Assembly: GCA_026391775.1 (NCBI GenBank)
Contig: JAPLDK010000076.1
Coordinates: 1 to 64,000 of the forward strand
From: Bacteroidota bacterium
Lineage (GTDB): Bacteria; Bacteroidota; Bacteroidia; Bacteroidales; FEN-979
Direction of reading: 5' to 3'
DNA length: 64,000 nucleotides
The position numbers and the translations under genes were made by a program. How positions within the stretch are numbered: position 1 is the stretch's first letter; each line of letters opens with the position of its first letter. Under the pieces are notes generated by a model. It worked only from the letters and a program-made list of their open reading frames with translations, was not told the DNA's origin and ran no database searches. This document shows positions 23,959 through 33,469 of this stretch, piece by piece.

Positions 23959-26277
23959 ATGACGAAGAACTTAGTGATTGTTGAGTCTCCCGCGAAAGCA
24001 AAGACCATTGGCGGATTCCTTGGGAGCGAATTTATAGTGAAATCATGCATGGGGCATGTGGCAGATCTTTCCAAAAAGGATCTGGGGGTGGATGTAGAAA
24101 AGGGATTTGAACCAAAGTACATTGTTTCTCCTGATAAGAAGAAAATTGTTGGCGAACTCAAAAAACTGGCCCAGGACAGCGAATATATCTGGCTGGCGTC
24201 AGATGAGGACCGCGAAGGTGAAGCCATTGCCTGGCATCTCATGGAGACCCTTGGATTAAAGAAGGAGAACACACGCCGTATTGCATTCCATGAAATTACA
24301 AGGTCAGCCATACTCGAAGCAATTGAAAATCCCAGGGAACTTGACATGAACCTGGTGGATGCCCAGCAGGCCCGAAGGATTCTTGACCGCCTGGTAGGGT
24401 TTGAACTTTCACCCCTGCTTTGGAGAAAGATAAAACCTGCATTATCTGCCGGCAGGGTACAATCAGTTGCTGTAAGGCTTATTGTTGAACGTGAAGATGA
24501 GATCAGAAGTTTCCTGGCGGTCTCATCCTACCGTATCACCGGTGATTTTGTTGTACAGGAAGGAACGAAACTGAAAACGGTAAGTGCTGAACTGAATAAG
24601 AGGTTCCAGTCGAAAGATGAAGCCCTGAATTTCCTGAAACAGTGCAAGAATGTTCAATACACTGTTGAAGAAGTTGAAACCAAGCCGGCAAAGAAATCCC
24701 CGGCACCTCCCTTCACCACCTCAACTCTGCAGCAAGAGGCATCGCGCAAGCTTGGGTTCTCAGTGGCCAACACCATGCGTGTCGCCCAGGAACTTTATGA
24801 ATCAGGGAAGATCACCTATATGAGGACCGACTCAGTGAATCTATCCGACATGGCTATTGCCATGGCGAAAAAGGAAGTGACTGAGACTTTCGGTGAGGAA
24901 TATGTGAAGACCCGCAGATATGCTACAAAAACTAAAGGAGCACAGGAAGCCCACGAAGCAATCCGCCCCACCTATCTGAGCAATAAAAACATTGAAGCCG
25001 ATCGTTCAGGCAAACGGCTGTATGATCTGATCTGGAAACGTACTATTGCTTCCCAGATGGCTGATGCAGAACTCGAAAAAACCAATGTGACCATTGGAAT
25101 AACAGGCAAAGCTGAAAAATTTATTGCCAGAGGTGAAGTGATACGTTTCGATGGTTTCCTTAAGGTGTATATGGAATCTACGGATGAGGATGCATCGGAA
25201 AATCAGGAAGGTGTCCTTCCTCCCCTCAAGACAGGGGAACAGCTCTTGTTGAATGAAATGATAGCCCAGCAGAAATTTACCCAGCAACCTTACCGGTATA
25301 CCGAAGCAACACTGGTTAAAAAGCTTGAAGAACTTGGCATCGGCCGTCCCTCAACCTATGCTCCCACTATCTCCACAATCCAGAAAAGGGAATATGTTGT
25401 TAAGGAGGAACGACAGGGTGTACAGAGAAATTATGACTTCCTCAGCCTCAAAGAAACTACCATAAAGGAAGAAGTCAAAACCGAGACTGTTGGTTACGAA
25501 AAAGGAAAACTTTTCCCTACGGATATTGGAGCATTGGTTACCGGTTTCCTGGTTCAGAATTTTAAAGATATTTTGGATTACAATTTCACAGCTACCGTGG
25601 AAGAGGAATTTGATGTGATCGCCGAAGGTAAACTGGCCTGGAAGGATATGCTGAAAGAATTTTATTTTCCCTTCCATGAAAAAATTGAAGGGGCCCTTGA
25701 AAATACAAAAAAAGTAAAGGGAGAGAAACTCCTTGGTACGGACCCGGCAACCGGCCTGAATATCTATGTCAAGATCGGCAGGTTTGGGCCAATGGCACAG
25801 CTGGGTGAAGCAGACAACAACGAAAAACCACGCTTTGCCGCACTGAAGAAAGGCCAGAGTATAGATACCATAAGCCTGGAAGAGACCCTCGACCTGTTCA
25901 AACTTCCAAGGACCCTGGGAGATTTTGAAGGAACAGAAGTTATTGTCTCCGCAGGTAAATTCGGCCCCTATATCCGGCATAAATCAGCTTTCTTTTCACT
26001 TCCGACCTCAGATGATCCGCTCAGCGTAATCCTTGCAAGAGCCATTGAGATTATCCTAGAAAAACGGCATGAAGAGATCAAAAAAGTGATCAGGGAATAT
26101 ACCGAAGATAAAGATATTAGAGTGCTGAACGGCAGGTATGGCCCATACATCTCCTTCAAAAAGGAAAACTACAAGATCCCAAAAGGAAAAATCGCAGCCG
26201 AACTCAATTATGAAGATGTAAAAGCAATACTTAGCGCAAGCGAACCGACGAAATCCAAATCCAGAAAGAAAAAATAA
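23959..26277 (+). CDS. topA: DNA topoisomerase I
   Basis: 772 residues from the ATG at 23959 (KNLVIVESPAKAKTIGGFLG). Toprim domain with ASDEDREGEAIAWHL, then the type IA core with the catalytic tyrosine in GKITYMRTDSVNLS (about residue 287), HEAIRPT, and GIGRPSTYAPTISTIQKREY. The C-terminus has Toprim-associated repeats of the GRFGPMAQLG / GKFGPYIRHKS / GRYGPYISFKK kind instead of cysteine zinc fingers, as is common in Bacteroidota. It relaxes negative supercoils. The arginase-fold gene starts five bases after its stop. Confidence 0.97.
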   Translation: MTKNLVIVESPAKAKTIGGFLGSEFIVKSCMGHVADLSKKDLGVDVEKGFEPKYIVSPDKKKIVGELKKLAQDSEYIWLASDEDREGEAIAWHLMETLGLKKENTRRIAFHEITRSAILEAIENPRELDMNLVDAQQARRILDRLVGFELSPLLWRKIKPALSAGRVQSVAVRLIVEREDEIRSFLAVSSYRITGDFVVQEGTKLKTVSAELNKRFQSKDEALNFLKQCKNVQYTVEEVETKPAKKSPAPPFTTSTLQQEASRKLGFSVANTMRVAQELYESGKITYMRTDSVNLSDMAIAMAKKEVTETFGEEYVKTRRYATKTKGAQEAHEAIRPTYLSNKNIEADRSGKRLYDLIWKRTIASQMADAELEKTNVTIGITGKAEKFIARGEVIRFDGFLKVYMESTDEDASENQEGVLPPLKTGEQLLLNEMIAQQKFTQQPYRYTEATLVKKLEELGIGRPSTYAPTISTIQKREYVVKEERQGVQRNYDFLSLKETTIKEEVKTETVGYEKGKLFPTDIGALVTGFLVQNFKDILDYNFTATVEEEFDVIAEGKLAWKDMLKEFYFPFHEKIEGALENTKKVKGEKLLGTDPATGLNIYVKIGRFGPMAQLGEADNNEKPRFAALKKGQSIDTISLEETLDLFKLPRTLGDFEGTEVIVSAGKFGPYIRHKSAFFSLPTSDDPLSVILARAIEIILEKRHEEIKKVIREYTEDKDIRVLNGRYGPYISFKKENYKIPKGKIAAELNYEDVKAILSASEPTKSKSRKKK

Positions 26278-26282
26278 GGGCC

Positions 26283-27461
26283 ATGGACATTTCGACCTTC
26301 TTTTCCCCGATTGATTTAACGGAATTCCCAATGACAAATGAGGGCCAGGGCCAGCTTCGCATTGGCAGTATCATTGAGATCTATTCCGAAGCCGGGAATT
26401 TCCCCGATTTTACCAATGCACATCTTGCGATCATTGGCGTTAAAGAGGACCGGAATTCGGTCGATAATGAGGGTTGCGATCTCGGGCCCGACAGTGTAAG
26501 AAAGTATTTGTACAGGCTGTTCCCGGGCCCTTATGCAAATAAAATAGTTGACCTGGGAAATATCAGGAAAGGATTTTCCCCCAACGACACTTACTTCGCA
26601 TTAAGCAGTACAGTGGCCGAACTGATAAGCAGCAATGTTCTTCCAATCATCATCGGGGGAGGGCAGGACCTCTCTTTTGCGAATTACAAAGCATATGAAA
26701 GCCTTGGCCAGATCATCAATATTGTAGCGATTGACCCGATGTTCGACCTGGGTAAAACCGAGAATGAACTGGATTCACAGTCTTTCCTCAGCAGCATTAT
26801 ACTTCACCAGCCGAACTACCTTTTTAACTATGCCAATATAGGTTACCAGAGTTATTTCATTGACCAGGATGCCCTGAAACTGATGAAGAACCTGTTCTTT
26901 GATACATATCGTGTAGGGATCGTAAGAGAAAGTCTTGAAGAAGTTGAACCTATAGTCCGGAACGCCGATATGCTGAGTTTTGATATTTCGGCTGTAAGGT
27001 ATTCCGATGCACCGGGAAACGGCAATGCGGGCCCAAACGGATTTTACGGGGAAGAGGCCTGCCAGATCGTACGGTATGCAGGGATCAGTGATAAACTCAC
27101 ATCAATTGGGTTTTATGAGGTAAATCCAAAATTTGACCGCCAGGGGCAGACCGCCCACCTGGTTTCTCAGATGATATGGTATTTCATCGATGGCTATTAC
27201 AACAGGGCGCATGATTTCCCTTTCAAGAACGAAGAGGATTATTTAAAATACAGGGTTACTATCAGTGACCATAAGGAAGAAATTGTTTTCTTCAAGAGTA
27301 AAAAGACCGACCGCTGGTGGATGGAAATCCCCCTTCCTGCGGAGCAGAAGATCAAATACGAAAGGCATTACCTGGTTCCCTGTTCCTACAAGGACTACCA
27401 GCAGGCCTGCAACAACGACATCCCCGACAGGTGGTGGATGGTGTACCAGAAATTGATGTAA
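26283..27461 (+). CDS. Ureohydrolase (arginase/formimidoylglutamase) fold protein with degenerate metal site
   Basis: 392 residues, annotated in relatives as formimidoylglutamase-like. The fold motifs are recognisable but metal ligands are replaced: GGGQDLS (Gln128 where GGxHS has His), DPMFD at 151-155 (Met153 in place of the His of DAHxD), and SFDIS at 232-236 (Ser in place of the second Asp). The usual two-manganese site therefore cannot form in the standard way. A C-terminal extension of about 75 residues with repeated DRWWM (WWMEIPLP and DRWWMVYQ) is present. Likely co-transcribed with topA. A structural or binding role is more likely than hydrolysis; the true role is unknown. Confidence 0.85.
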   Translation: MDISTFFSPIDLTEFPMTNEGQGQLRIGSIIEIYSEAGNFPDFTNAHLAIIGVKEDRNSVDNEGCDLGPDSVRKYLYRLFPGPYANKIVDLGNIRKGFSPNDTYFALSSTVAELISSNVLPIIIGGGQDLSFANYKAYESLGQIINIVAIDPMFDLGKTENELDSQSFLSSIILHQPNYLFNYANIGYQSYFIDQDALKLMKNLFFDTYRVGIVRESLEEVEPIVRNADMLSFDISAVRYSDAPGNGNAGPNGFYGEEACQIVRYAGISDKLTSIGFYEVNPKFDRQGQTAHLVSQMIWYFIDGYYNRAHDFPFKNEEDYLKYRVTISDHKEEIVFFKSKKTDRWWMEIPLPAEQKIKYERHYLVPCSYKDYQQACNNDIPDRWWMVYQKLM

Positions 27462-28022
27462 TCACGACACCCTCTCAGGGTTGGCTGTCAAAAAGCTCTT
27501 CCATCCTGTAAATTTCTTCCCGCCTTCAAGTGTGCCTTTCTGGAAGTAATGGCATACAGCGGCAGCCAAGGCATCCGTTGCATCAAGGCTTTCGGGAATT
27601 TCTTTAAGAAACAGCAAACGCTGAAGCATAGCAGCAACCTGCTCCTTGGAAGCCGAGCCCTTGCCTGTGATGGACTGCTTAATTTTACGGGGTGAATATT
27701 CGAAAATCGGGATGGTCCTGTATAAAGCGGCGGCAATGGCAACACCTTGAGCCCTGCCCAGTTTCAGCATAGATTGTACATTTTTTCCGAAAAACTGAGC
27801 TTCGATAGCAAGTTCATCGGGTTTGTACTGCTCAATAAGGGAAAGGGTTTTTTCGAAAATCAGTTTCAATCTGAGCGGATGATCGTCGTATTTGTTTAAT
27901 TTTAACACGCCGAGGGCTATCATACTCAGCTTGTTGCCATAAATCCGGATGATCCCGTAACCCATAATAGTTGTCCCGGGGTCTATCCCAAGTATGATCT
28001 TTTCACGAGGTAATTCAGACAT
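27462..28022 (-). CDS. ruvC: Holliday junction resolvase RuvC
   Basis: 186 residues. Acidic catalytic residues in [16 protein letters not shown] (Asp), [12 protein letters not shown] (Glu) and [15 protein letters not shown] (Asp pair), with [10 protein letters not shown] between. It cuts Holliday junctions with RuvAB. It abuts the ureohydrolase gene tail to tail (no gap) and diverges from the flippase-like gene 21 bases away. Confidence 0.96.
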   Translation of the reverse strand: MSELPREKIILGIDPGTTIMGYGIIRIYGNKLSMIALGVLKLNKYDDHPLRLKLIFEKTLSLIEQYKPDELAIEAQFFGKNVQSMLKLGRAQGVAIAAALYRTIPIFEYSPRKIKQSITGKGSASKEQVAAMLQRLLFLKEIPESLDATDALAAAVCHYFQKGTLEGGKKFTGWKSFLTANPERVS

Positions 28023-28030
28023 ATTTACCT

Positions 28031-28038
28031 TAAATTTG
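28031..28038 (+). promoter_or_regulatory. -7 element placed for a leaderless transcript
   Basis: TAAATTTG matches TAnnTTTG and ends only five bases before the ATG at 28044. With the usual spacing the transcript would begin at or next to the start codon. No TTG is seen at the normal upstream distance (only TTTTC near 28000), so the call is tentative. Confidence 0.35.
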
Positions 28039-28043
28039 CAGGC

Positions 28044-29063
28044 ATGACAAAGTTATATAAAAGATACAATCTTCTTATACAGCTGGTAATTCTTGTCGTT
28101 TCCTATTTTTTCATAATTAACCAGGTTTTCTGGAAGCAGGATCTGCCCGCCTTGCTTAAAACCCTTGAAGATGACCTGAGCTCACCAAAGTTCCTATTGA
28201 TGCTGGCCCTGATATTGTTATTAATGGCCCTCAACTGGCTGATAGAAGCATGGAAATGGAAAAATCTGATCTCAAAAGTTGAACAGGTCAGCATGAAGCG
28301 ATCTGTTTTCGCAGTGCTGACGGGAGTCACGATCAGTTCATTTACACCCAACCGTATCGGAGAATATTTCGGAAGGGCATTTATCCTTAAAAAAGCCAGC
28401 CATGTAGAGGGAATCCTTATTACGGTTATTGGCAGTATGAGTCAGTTACTGGTTACTATCATTACAGGATCTCTTGCTTTGCTGATCTTTTTGCCTGTGT
28501 TCAGGTTCCCTGGTCCTGAATTCATTAATGGCTACCTTTATTATGCATTGGTTGCACTGGTCCTGCTGCTTGACACCCTGTTGCTTGGGCTATTTTTTAA
28601 CGTAAATTTTCTTGCAACATGGAAAGAAAAGATCCTTCAGAAAGGCCTCAGCCGAATACGGAAATATTTCCGTGTTTTTACCCTGTATTCAAACCGCGAT
28701 CTCTTGACAGTCATGGCCCTGAGCTTTGCAAGATATATTGTCTTTTCAACCCAGTATCTTCTTTTGCTGCATGCACTCGGGGTGAATATCCCATTTTACT
28801 ACGCTTACCTGATGATATCGCTTATATATCTAATCATGGCCATTATTCCCACGATTGCCCTTACCGAACTGGGGATCAGAGGGTCGGTCGCCATTTATTT
28901 TTTCGGTTTTTATTTCACCCCTTTGATGACTGCCTCGGCCGATCTCAACCTTGGAGTACTCGCTGCCTCAGTACTGCTTTGGGTTATTAACCTGGGGATT
29001 CCCGCTATTGCCGGAAGTATCTTTCTTTTTCGCCTGCAGTTCTTTCGTAATAATGAAGCCTGA
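28044..29063 (+). CDS. Flippase-like / UPF0104 (LPG synthase TM domain) membrane protein
   Basis: 339 residues with about eight membrane segments. The family pattern includes the EAWKWKNLI segment near residue 69, [19 protein letters not shown] near 95-113, and [18 protein letters not shown] near 272-288. Members related to MprF and YbhN bring lipids or lipid-linked sugars across the membrane. The next gene (six bases away) is a membrane-bound GT2 glycosyltransferase, so the pair may make and move a glycolipid. Confidence 0.82.
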   Translation: MTKLYKRYNLLIQLVILVVSYFFIINQVFWKQDLPALLKTLEDDLSSPKFLLMLALILLLMALNWLIEAWKWKNLISKVEQVSMKRSVFAVLTGVTISSFTPNRIGEYFGRAFILKKASHVEGILITVIGSMSQLLVTIITGSLALLIFLPVFRFPGPEFINGYLYYALVALVLLLDTLLLGLFFNVNFLATWKEKILQKGLSRIRKYFRVFTLYSNRDLLTVMALSFARYIVFSTQYLLLLHALGVNIPFYYAYLMISLIYLIMAIIPTIALTELGIRGSVAIYFFGFYFTPLMTASADLNLGVLAASVLLWVINLGIPAIAGSIFLFRLQFFRNNEA

Positions 29064-29069
29064 TATCGT

Positions 29070-30269
29070 ATGAGTTTTGATCTTGCATTCAGTTGTATCC
29101 TTATACTTGCAGCCTTATTATACAGTATCATGATACTTGCAATAACTGCAGGAGCTCTGAAAAAACGCAGGACAAAGCACGGAAGTTATGAAATCGGACA
29201 TTATTACCCCACTTCTCAAGCCGGACTAAACATTCCCGGGATGGCCAAAGTGTCGGTGATACTGCCAGTGCGTAATGAGGTCTCTGGCATCATATCCTGC
29301 CTGGATGATCTTGCATTGCAGGATTATCCAGGAGATTGTTTCGAGATCATTGTTTCGGATGACTTTTCGGAAGATTATACTGTCGAAAAGGTACGCAAGT
29401 GGGCCAACGACCATCATGAAGTGAAACTGACCCTTCTTCAGGCCGGCCAGAACATCCGGGAAAATCACGGGAAAAAGAAAGCAATTGAAAGAGCTGTTGC
29501 CGCTGCCTTGGGCGATATCATCATTACCACAGATGCCGATACAACTCACAATAAATCATGGATAGGTTCGATGGCAGGGGCATTCAGGAACCAGGAAATC
29601 AAAATGATCCTTGGGCCTGTAGGTTTTACCGGGGAAAAAGGAATATTCCAGAAGATCCAGGTCCTTGAATTTCTGGGGATTATGGGTGTCACTGCAGGTT
29701 CGGCAAACCTGGGTTGTTCGTTGATGTGCAACGGCGGTAATCTGGCCTACAGTAAGCAAGCCTTCCAGGAAACCGGCGGATTCTCAGGGAACAGTGTTTT
29801 CCATTCGGGGGACGACCAGTTTTTAATGATGAAATTCAGGAAGCATTTCGGCAGGAACTCAGTTGTTTTTCTTAAGGAAAAAGAAGCAATTACTCTGACT
29901 GCCCCCTGTGCTACCTGGAATGACTTCTGGGAACAAAGGTTACGATGGGTTTCGAAAAGCAAGGGTTACAGGGATGCCTTTGTGATACTATCCGGTGCAC
30001 TGACTTTTGGATTCCCGTTTCTTATCCTTATTGGTGGGATAACCGGCATCTTTAATCCAATGATCCTGCTCCTGTCCTCATTTCTATGGTTTCTGAAAAT
30101 CCTTGTTGAATACCCCCTTGTATTGCTGATGGCCGGGTTTTTTGAAAAGAAAAACCTTCTGAATTATTATTTCGTAGCCCAGGTCTTCCAGTTTTTCTAC
30201 TCCCTCACCGCGGCCATTGCCGGGCAATTCAGTATGTATTCCTGGAAAGGAAGAAGTTTCAGAAAATAG
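29070..30269 (+). CDS. Membrane-anchored family 2 glycosyltransferase
   Basis: 399 residues. An N-terminal membrane helix (10-28) is followed by a GT-A domain: SVILPVRNEVSGIISCLDDL, IIVSDDFSEDYT, ITTDADTTHN (the DxD-type motif), GGNLAYSKQAF, and FHSGDDQFLM with EQRLRWVSKSKGY (QxxRW-type motif). Two or three C-terminal membrane helices follow. This pattern is seen in processive or lipid-linked GT2 enzymes. Acceptor and sugar are unknown. Confidence 0.88.
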   Translation: MSFDLAFSCILILAALLYSIMILAITAGALKKRRTKHGSYEIGHYYPTSQAGLNIPGMAKVSVILPVRNEVSGIISCLDDLALQDYPGDCFEIIVSDDFSEDYTVEKVRKWANDHHEVKLTLLQAGQNIRENHGKKKAIERAVAAALGDIIITTDADTTHNKSWIGSMAGAFRNQEIKMILGPVGFTGEKGIFQKIQVLEFLGIMGVTAGSANLGCSLMCNGGNLAYSKQAFQETGGFSGNSVFHSGDDQFLMMKFRKHFGRNSVVFLKEKEAITLTAPCATWNDFWEQRLRWVSKSKGYRDAFVILSGALTFGFPFLILIGGITGIFNPMILLLSSFLWFLKILVEYPLVLLMAGFFEKKNLLNYYFVAQVFQFFYSLTAAIAGQFSMYSWKGRSFRK

Positions 30270-30278
30270 AATTTGAGG

Positions 30279-30956
30279 TTAAACTCCCGTCTTGTATTTG
30301 ATTAAGGCTTCGGCAATTACAAGGTCTTCGGGGTAAGTGATTTTTATATTATATGGATCTCCCCGGATGAGGTTGATGGTTTCGCCGGCTGCCTCCAGAA
30401 CACTTGCATCATCGGTAAACGAATCCTGATAACCCTGCTGATAGGCTTTCAGGATGAGTGATGTCAGAAACACCTGCGGGGTCTGGATCAGCCTGAGGTG
30501 GCTGCGATCAACCGGATGGTTCATGTTGCCGTTGGTCATACGCACCGAATCTGTCACCGGGGTAACAGGTATGGCATTGTCATGCGCGATGGCATGATCA
30601 TAAGCGCGTGAGATCAGGCCTTTGCTGATCATAGGCCTCACCCCGTCGTGGATCGCGACGATGCCATCCAGCTTCACAAAAGAAAGTGCATTTTTAACTG
30701 AATCAAAACGTACTTTGCCGCTTTGGGCAAGTGTATGCGGAATGGTAAAGCTATACCGGGAGCAAAGTGTTTTCCATTCGGAGATCAGACCGGTCGGGAG
30801 TGCCACAATAATTTTTACTTTGGCATCGTATTCATGGAAAGCCTGAATGGAGTGCATTAATACCGGTTTACCGGCAAGTGGAAGGAATTGCTTTGGAATA
30901 GCAGAACTCATGCGGGTACCGGTACCGCCCGCCACGATGATGGCAAATTTATCCAA
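30279..30956 (-). CDS. ispD: 2-C-methyl-D-erythritol 4-phosphate cytidylyltransferase
   Basis: 225 residues. Nucleotide-binding AAIIVAGGTGTRM-type start (FAIIVAGGTGTRMSSAIPKQ), IAIHDGVRPMIS, PVTPVTDSVR, and QTPQVF with FTDDASVLEAAG. It forms CDP-methylerythritol in the MEP isoprenoid pathway. It begins three bases after queA and is likely translated from the same transcript. Confidence 0.96.
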   Translation of the reverse strand: MDKFAIIVAGGTGTRMSSAIPKQFLPLAGKPVLMHSIQAFHEYDAKVKIIVALPTGLISEWKTLCSRYSFTIPHTLAQSGKVRFDSVKNALSFVKLDGIVAIHDGVRPMISKGLISRAYDHAIAHDNAIPVTPVTDSVRMTNGNMNHPVDRSHLRLIQTPQVFLTSLILKAYQQGYQDSFTDDASVLEAAGETINLIRGDPYNIKITYPEDLVIAEALIKYKTGV

Positions 30957-30959
30957 GGT

Positions 30960-32009
30960 TTAAAGGATCAGCATGGGATTGCCGTAAGTAAAGAACTTAT
31001 ACTTCTTTTCAACGGCTTCTTCATAGGCTTTCATGGTAAAATCAAATCCGGCAAATGCGGAAGTGAGCATCATCATGGGGGTTTGAGGGAGATGAAAATT
31101 GGTGATCATGCAATTTGCAATGCTGAATTCGTATGGCGGAAAGATGAACTTGTTGGTCCAGCCTTTAAATGGTTTTAGCATGCCTCCTACGGTCACTGAA
31201 GATTCAATGGCTTTCATTGTAGTTGTTCCCACTGCCACGATCTTTTTCTTGTCCATCTTGGCCTTATTGACAATTTCAGCGGTTTCCGGTTCGATGATCA
31301 CTTCTTCAGAATCCATTTTATGCTTTGTGAGATCTTCCACGTCAATGGTGCGGAAATTGCCCAGCCCGACATGCAGTGTTATCTCAGCAAAAGAAACACC
31401 TTTAAGTTCCAGGCGTTTCATGATCTCCCGGCTGAAATGTAATCCTGCGGTAGGAGCAGCAACTGCACCTTCATGTTTTGCAAAAATGGTCTGGTAACGT
31501 TCATTGTCCTCACTGGTTACCGGCCTGTTATGGATCTTCGGAAGCGGGGTTTCGCCAAGCTTCTGAATAGTTTTCTTAAACTCGTCGTAAGGGCCATCGA
31601 AGAGGAAACGTATTGTCCTGCCCCTCGAAGTAGTATTATCGATCACTTCGGCAACCAATGTATCATCGTCTCCAAAATACAATTTATTGCCTATCCTGAT
31701 CTTACGGGCGGGGTCAACCAGGACATCCCAAAGCCTTGATTCACGGTTCAGTTCACGTAAGAGGAAAACCTCGATCTTGGCTCCGGTCTTTTCTTTTTCA
31801 CCATACAGGCGAGCCGGAAACACTTTGGTGTTATTTATGATGAATACATCGCCATCGCTGAAATGGCTGAGGATATCTTTAAAATGTTTATGCTGAATAG
31901 ATTGCTTACTGCGGTCGAGGATCATCATATTGACGTCGTCGCGGTGTTTTGAGGGATTATTAGCAATTAAATCAGGAGGCAAGTGGAAACGAAACTGAGA
32001 TAGCTTCAT
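30960..32009 (-). CDS. queA: S-adenosylmethionine:tRNA ribosyltransferase-isomerase
   Basis: 349 residues. Family motifs include [18 protein letters not shown] at the N-terminus, [45 protein letters not shown], and [19 protein letters not shown]. It transfers and isomerises the ribosyl group of SAM to make epoxyqueuosine in tRNA. It has a clear promoter. Confidence 0.97.
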   Translation of the reverse strand: MKLSQFRFHLPPDLIANNPSKHRDDVNMMILDRSKQSIQHKHFKDILSHFSDGDVFIINNTKVFPARLYGEKEKTGAKIEVFLLRELNRESRLWDVLVDPARKIRIGNKLYFGDDDTLVAEVIDNTTSRGRTIRFLFDGPYDEFKKTIQKLGETPLPKIHNRPVTSEDNERYQTIFAKHEGAVAAPTAGLHFSREIMKRLELKGVSFAEITLHVGLGNFRTIDVEDLTKHKMDSEEVIIEPETAEIVNKAKMDKKKIVAVGTTTMKAIESSVTVGGMLKPFKGWTNKFIFPPYEFSIANCMITNFHLPQTPMMMLTSAFAGFDFTMKAYEEAVEKKYKFFTYGNPMLIL

Positions 32010-32031
32010 GCGTGTCGATTAAAAAGGCGTG

Positions 32032-32062
32032 CAAAATTAATGTTTTTTTCGCTGAATGTCAA
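32032..32062 (-). promoter_or_regulatory. Promoter of queA-ispD
   Basis: Minus strand: TTG (32062-32060), a 20-base spacer, and TAATTTTG (32039-32032). Both elements and the spacing fit the Bacteroidota primary promoter; the ATG follows about 23 bases later. Confidence 0.65.
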
Positions 32063-32082
32063 GCCTTTTTTATCTTTTCTAT

Positions 32083-32736
32083 TTAGGTGGGCTGTTCAAA
32101 CAGCCTGGTGATCTCTTCGGGAGGCGGTAAATGATATGTTCTCAACCCGGCATTATTAGCTGATTCGATATGCTGGATGGTATCGTCGACAAACAAGGTC
32201 TCAGAGGGATCCAGATTGCCGTCGCGGATCACATATTCAAATATTTTTTTTGTTGGTTTCTGCAGATGTATCTGAAACGAGAACCATGTTTTTTCAAAGA
32301 TGTCACCGAAAGAAGTATAACCGTAATTTTTGCTGAAATCATCCAGGTATTTATTGTAATGGATTTCGTTGGAGTTGCTGAGTATGAAGATCCTGTATGA
32401 CTTTCTGACCTCTTCAAGCAGGCGTACCCGCTGAGGCGGGATGTCGAGGATCATAGCATTCCAGGCAGCCAGAATTTCATCATCAGTTACTCCGGGGTTT
32501 AAGTGCTTCTTTAAAATAGAGGAAAACTCGGAAATTGAAATTTTTCCTCCTTCAAGTCTGCGGAAAACATCTTCCCCTTCTTCCACCGAGTAGGAAGGGT
32601 TAAACCCTTTAAAACCCAGTTCCCTGAATTTCAATTCCGACAGCCGGATATCGATATTGCAAATGACTCCACCGAAATCAAAAATAATATTGCGGATTGC
32701 ATTTCCCTGAGATGCGGCAGGGGTTAGTTTCAGCAT
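32083..32736 (-). CDS. HAD-superfamily hydrolase (YihX-like)
   Basis: 217 residues. HAD motif I is NIIFDFGGVICNID (nucleophile Asp; the usual +2 Asp is Gly, as in YihX relatives, which have DLGNV-type motifs), motif II ILSNSNEIHY, motif III Lys in LQKPTKKIF, and motif IV TLFVDDTIQHIESA. A helical cap lies between. It is probably a sugar-phosphate or similar small phosphatase. It is divergent from the tRNA gene. Confidence 0.88.
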   Translation of the reverse strand: MLKLTPAASQGNAIRNIIFDFGGVICNIDIRLSELKFRELGFKGFNPSYSVEEGEDVFRRLEGGKISISEFSSILKKHLNPGVTDDEILAAWNAMILDIPPQRVRLLEEVRKSYRIFILSNSNEIHYNKYLDDFSKNYGYTSFGDIFEKTWFSFQIHLQKPTKKIFEYVIRDGNLDPSETLFVDDTIQHIESANNAGLRTYHLPPPEEITRLFEQPT

Positions 32737-32753
32737 AGTTCCAAGCTTTGCGG

Positions 32754-32784
32754 TTGCAAAGATGGCAAAAAATATTTACCTTTG
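32754..32784 (+). promoter_or_regulatory. Promoter of the CAU tRNA gene
   Basis: TTG (32754-32756), a 20-base spacer and TACCTTTG (32777-32784). The expected start near 32791 leaves a 5' leader of nearly 60 bases before the mature tRNA. Confidence 0.6.
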
Positions 32785-32847
32785 CACCCCAAATTCAATT
32801 ACCCTTTGCCTGTAATTCATTTAGGATAAGGCCTGGGCAGTTGATCA

Positions 32848-32921
32848 GGGCCCATAGCTCAGACGGTTAGAGCAGCTGACTCATAATCAGCGGGTCACAG
32901 GTTCAAGTCCTGTTGGGCCCA
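32848..32921 (+). tRNA. tRNA with CAU anticodon (Met elongator or Ile2)
   Basis: 74 bases folding as a full cloverleaf: acceptor GGGCCCA with TGGGCCC (32914-32920), D arm GCTC/GAGC, anticodon stem CTGA... with CTCATAAT loop (CAT at 32882-32884), T arm CACAG/CTGTT-type with GTTCAAGTC, discriminator A. CCA is not encoded. CAU can read Met or, after lysidine modification, AUA Ile; the primary sequence alone does not settle this. Confidence 0.95.
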
Positions 32922-32932
32922 CACTCAGAATC

Positions 32933-32967
32933 AACCACTTGCAAGTTTTTTTTGTAAGTGGTTTTTT
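32933..32967 (+). terminator. Rho-independent terminator of the tRNA gene
   Basis: AACCACTTGCAA (32933-32944) pairs with TTGTAAGTGGTT (32952-32963), 12 bp with one G-T pair, around a T-rich loop, and is followed by a run of T. It starts 12 bases after the tRNA. Confidence 0.85.
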
Positions 32968-33046
32968 CATTTTGCAGTACCATTTGTAGTAACATTTTTA
33001 ACGCAGCACCAAGTCGACCTAATTTATAATTGACATACTACTAACC

Positions 33047-33063
33047 GATAATCATTGATTATC
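33047..33063. repeat. Inverted repeat upstream of small gene at the island start
   Basis: GATAATC ATT GATTATC, a perfect 7-bp repeat with a 3-base gap, 57 bases before the ATG at 33120. It may be an operator for the small helical protein that follows, but nothing else supports this. Confidence 0.35.
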
Positions 33064-33119
33064 TGCTATTTTATAAAAATATTTTATCTTTCTGGTTCAA
33101 ATATTTAAGAAATCAAGAA

Positions 33120-33410
33120 ATGAAAGATAATTCTCTGAGCACCATAGGGATGATACGCGATATTTCATCAATGAAATCAATAGCATTAAGCCTATTGAAT
33201 AAAGGTAAAGGGTACGATGAACTTCTTGCATTCATTCTCAAGAATGATTATTTCTATAATGAGGAGGCGCAAATACCTTCTGTAAAAGAATTAATGCAGA
33301 AGACGGGAATACCTTATATTAAGTTGAAAAAATACCTGGAATTGATATATCAGGATCTGAGGGAGCAAAATGACCCTGATCTTCTCTTTGACATAAGAGA
33401 AATAGTATAA
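33120..33410 (+). CDS. Small helical, possibly DNA-binding protein, unknown
   Basis: 96 residues, acidic and basic mixed, no membrane or signal segment. The segment IPSVKELMQKTGIPYIKLKKYLELIYQDL (residues 53-81) has the spacing of a helix-turn-helix (start rule then turn at TGIP, then a second helix). The protein could be a full small regulator or the N-terminal part of a longer gene cut by the IS3-family element that begins right at its stop codon. I do not recognise a family. Confidence 0.55.
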   Translation: MKDNSLSTIGMIRDISSMKSIALSLLNKGKGYDELLAFILKNDYFYNEEAQIPSVKELMQKTGIPYIKLKKYLELIYQDLREQNDPDLLFDIREIV

Positions 33411-33469
33411 TGTAACCTTTTTTTAGGACAGCGAGTTAAGGTGGAAAACAAACCCTTAATTTTACTGTC

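Noticed and set aside
25351-25980. 209-codon minus-strand frame antisense to topA
   Set aside because: It is a shadow frame with no family resemblance and lies within the conserved topA core.
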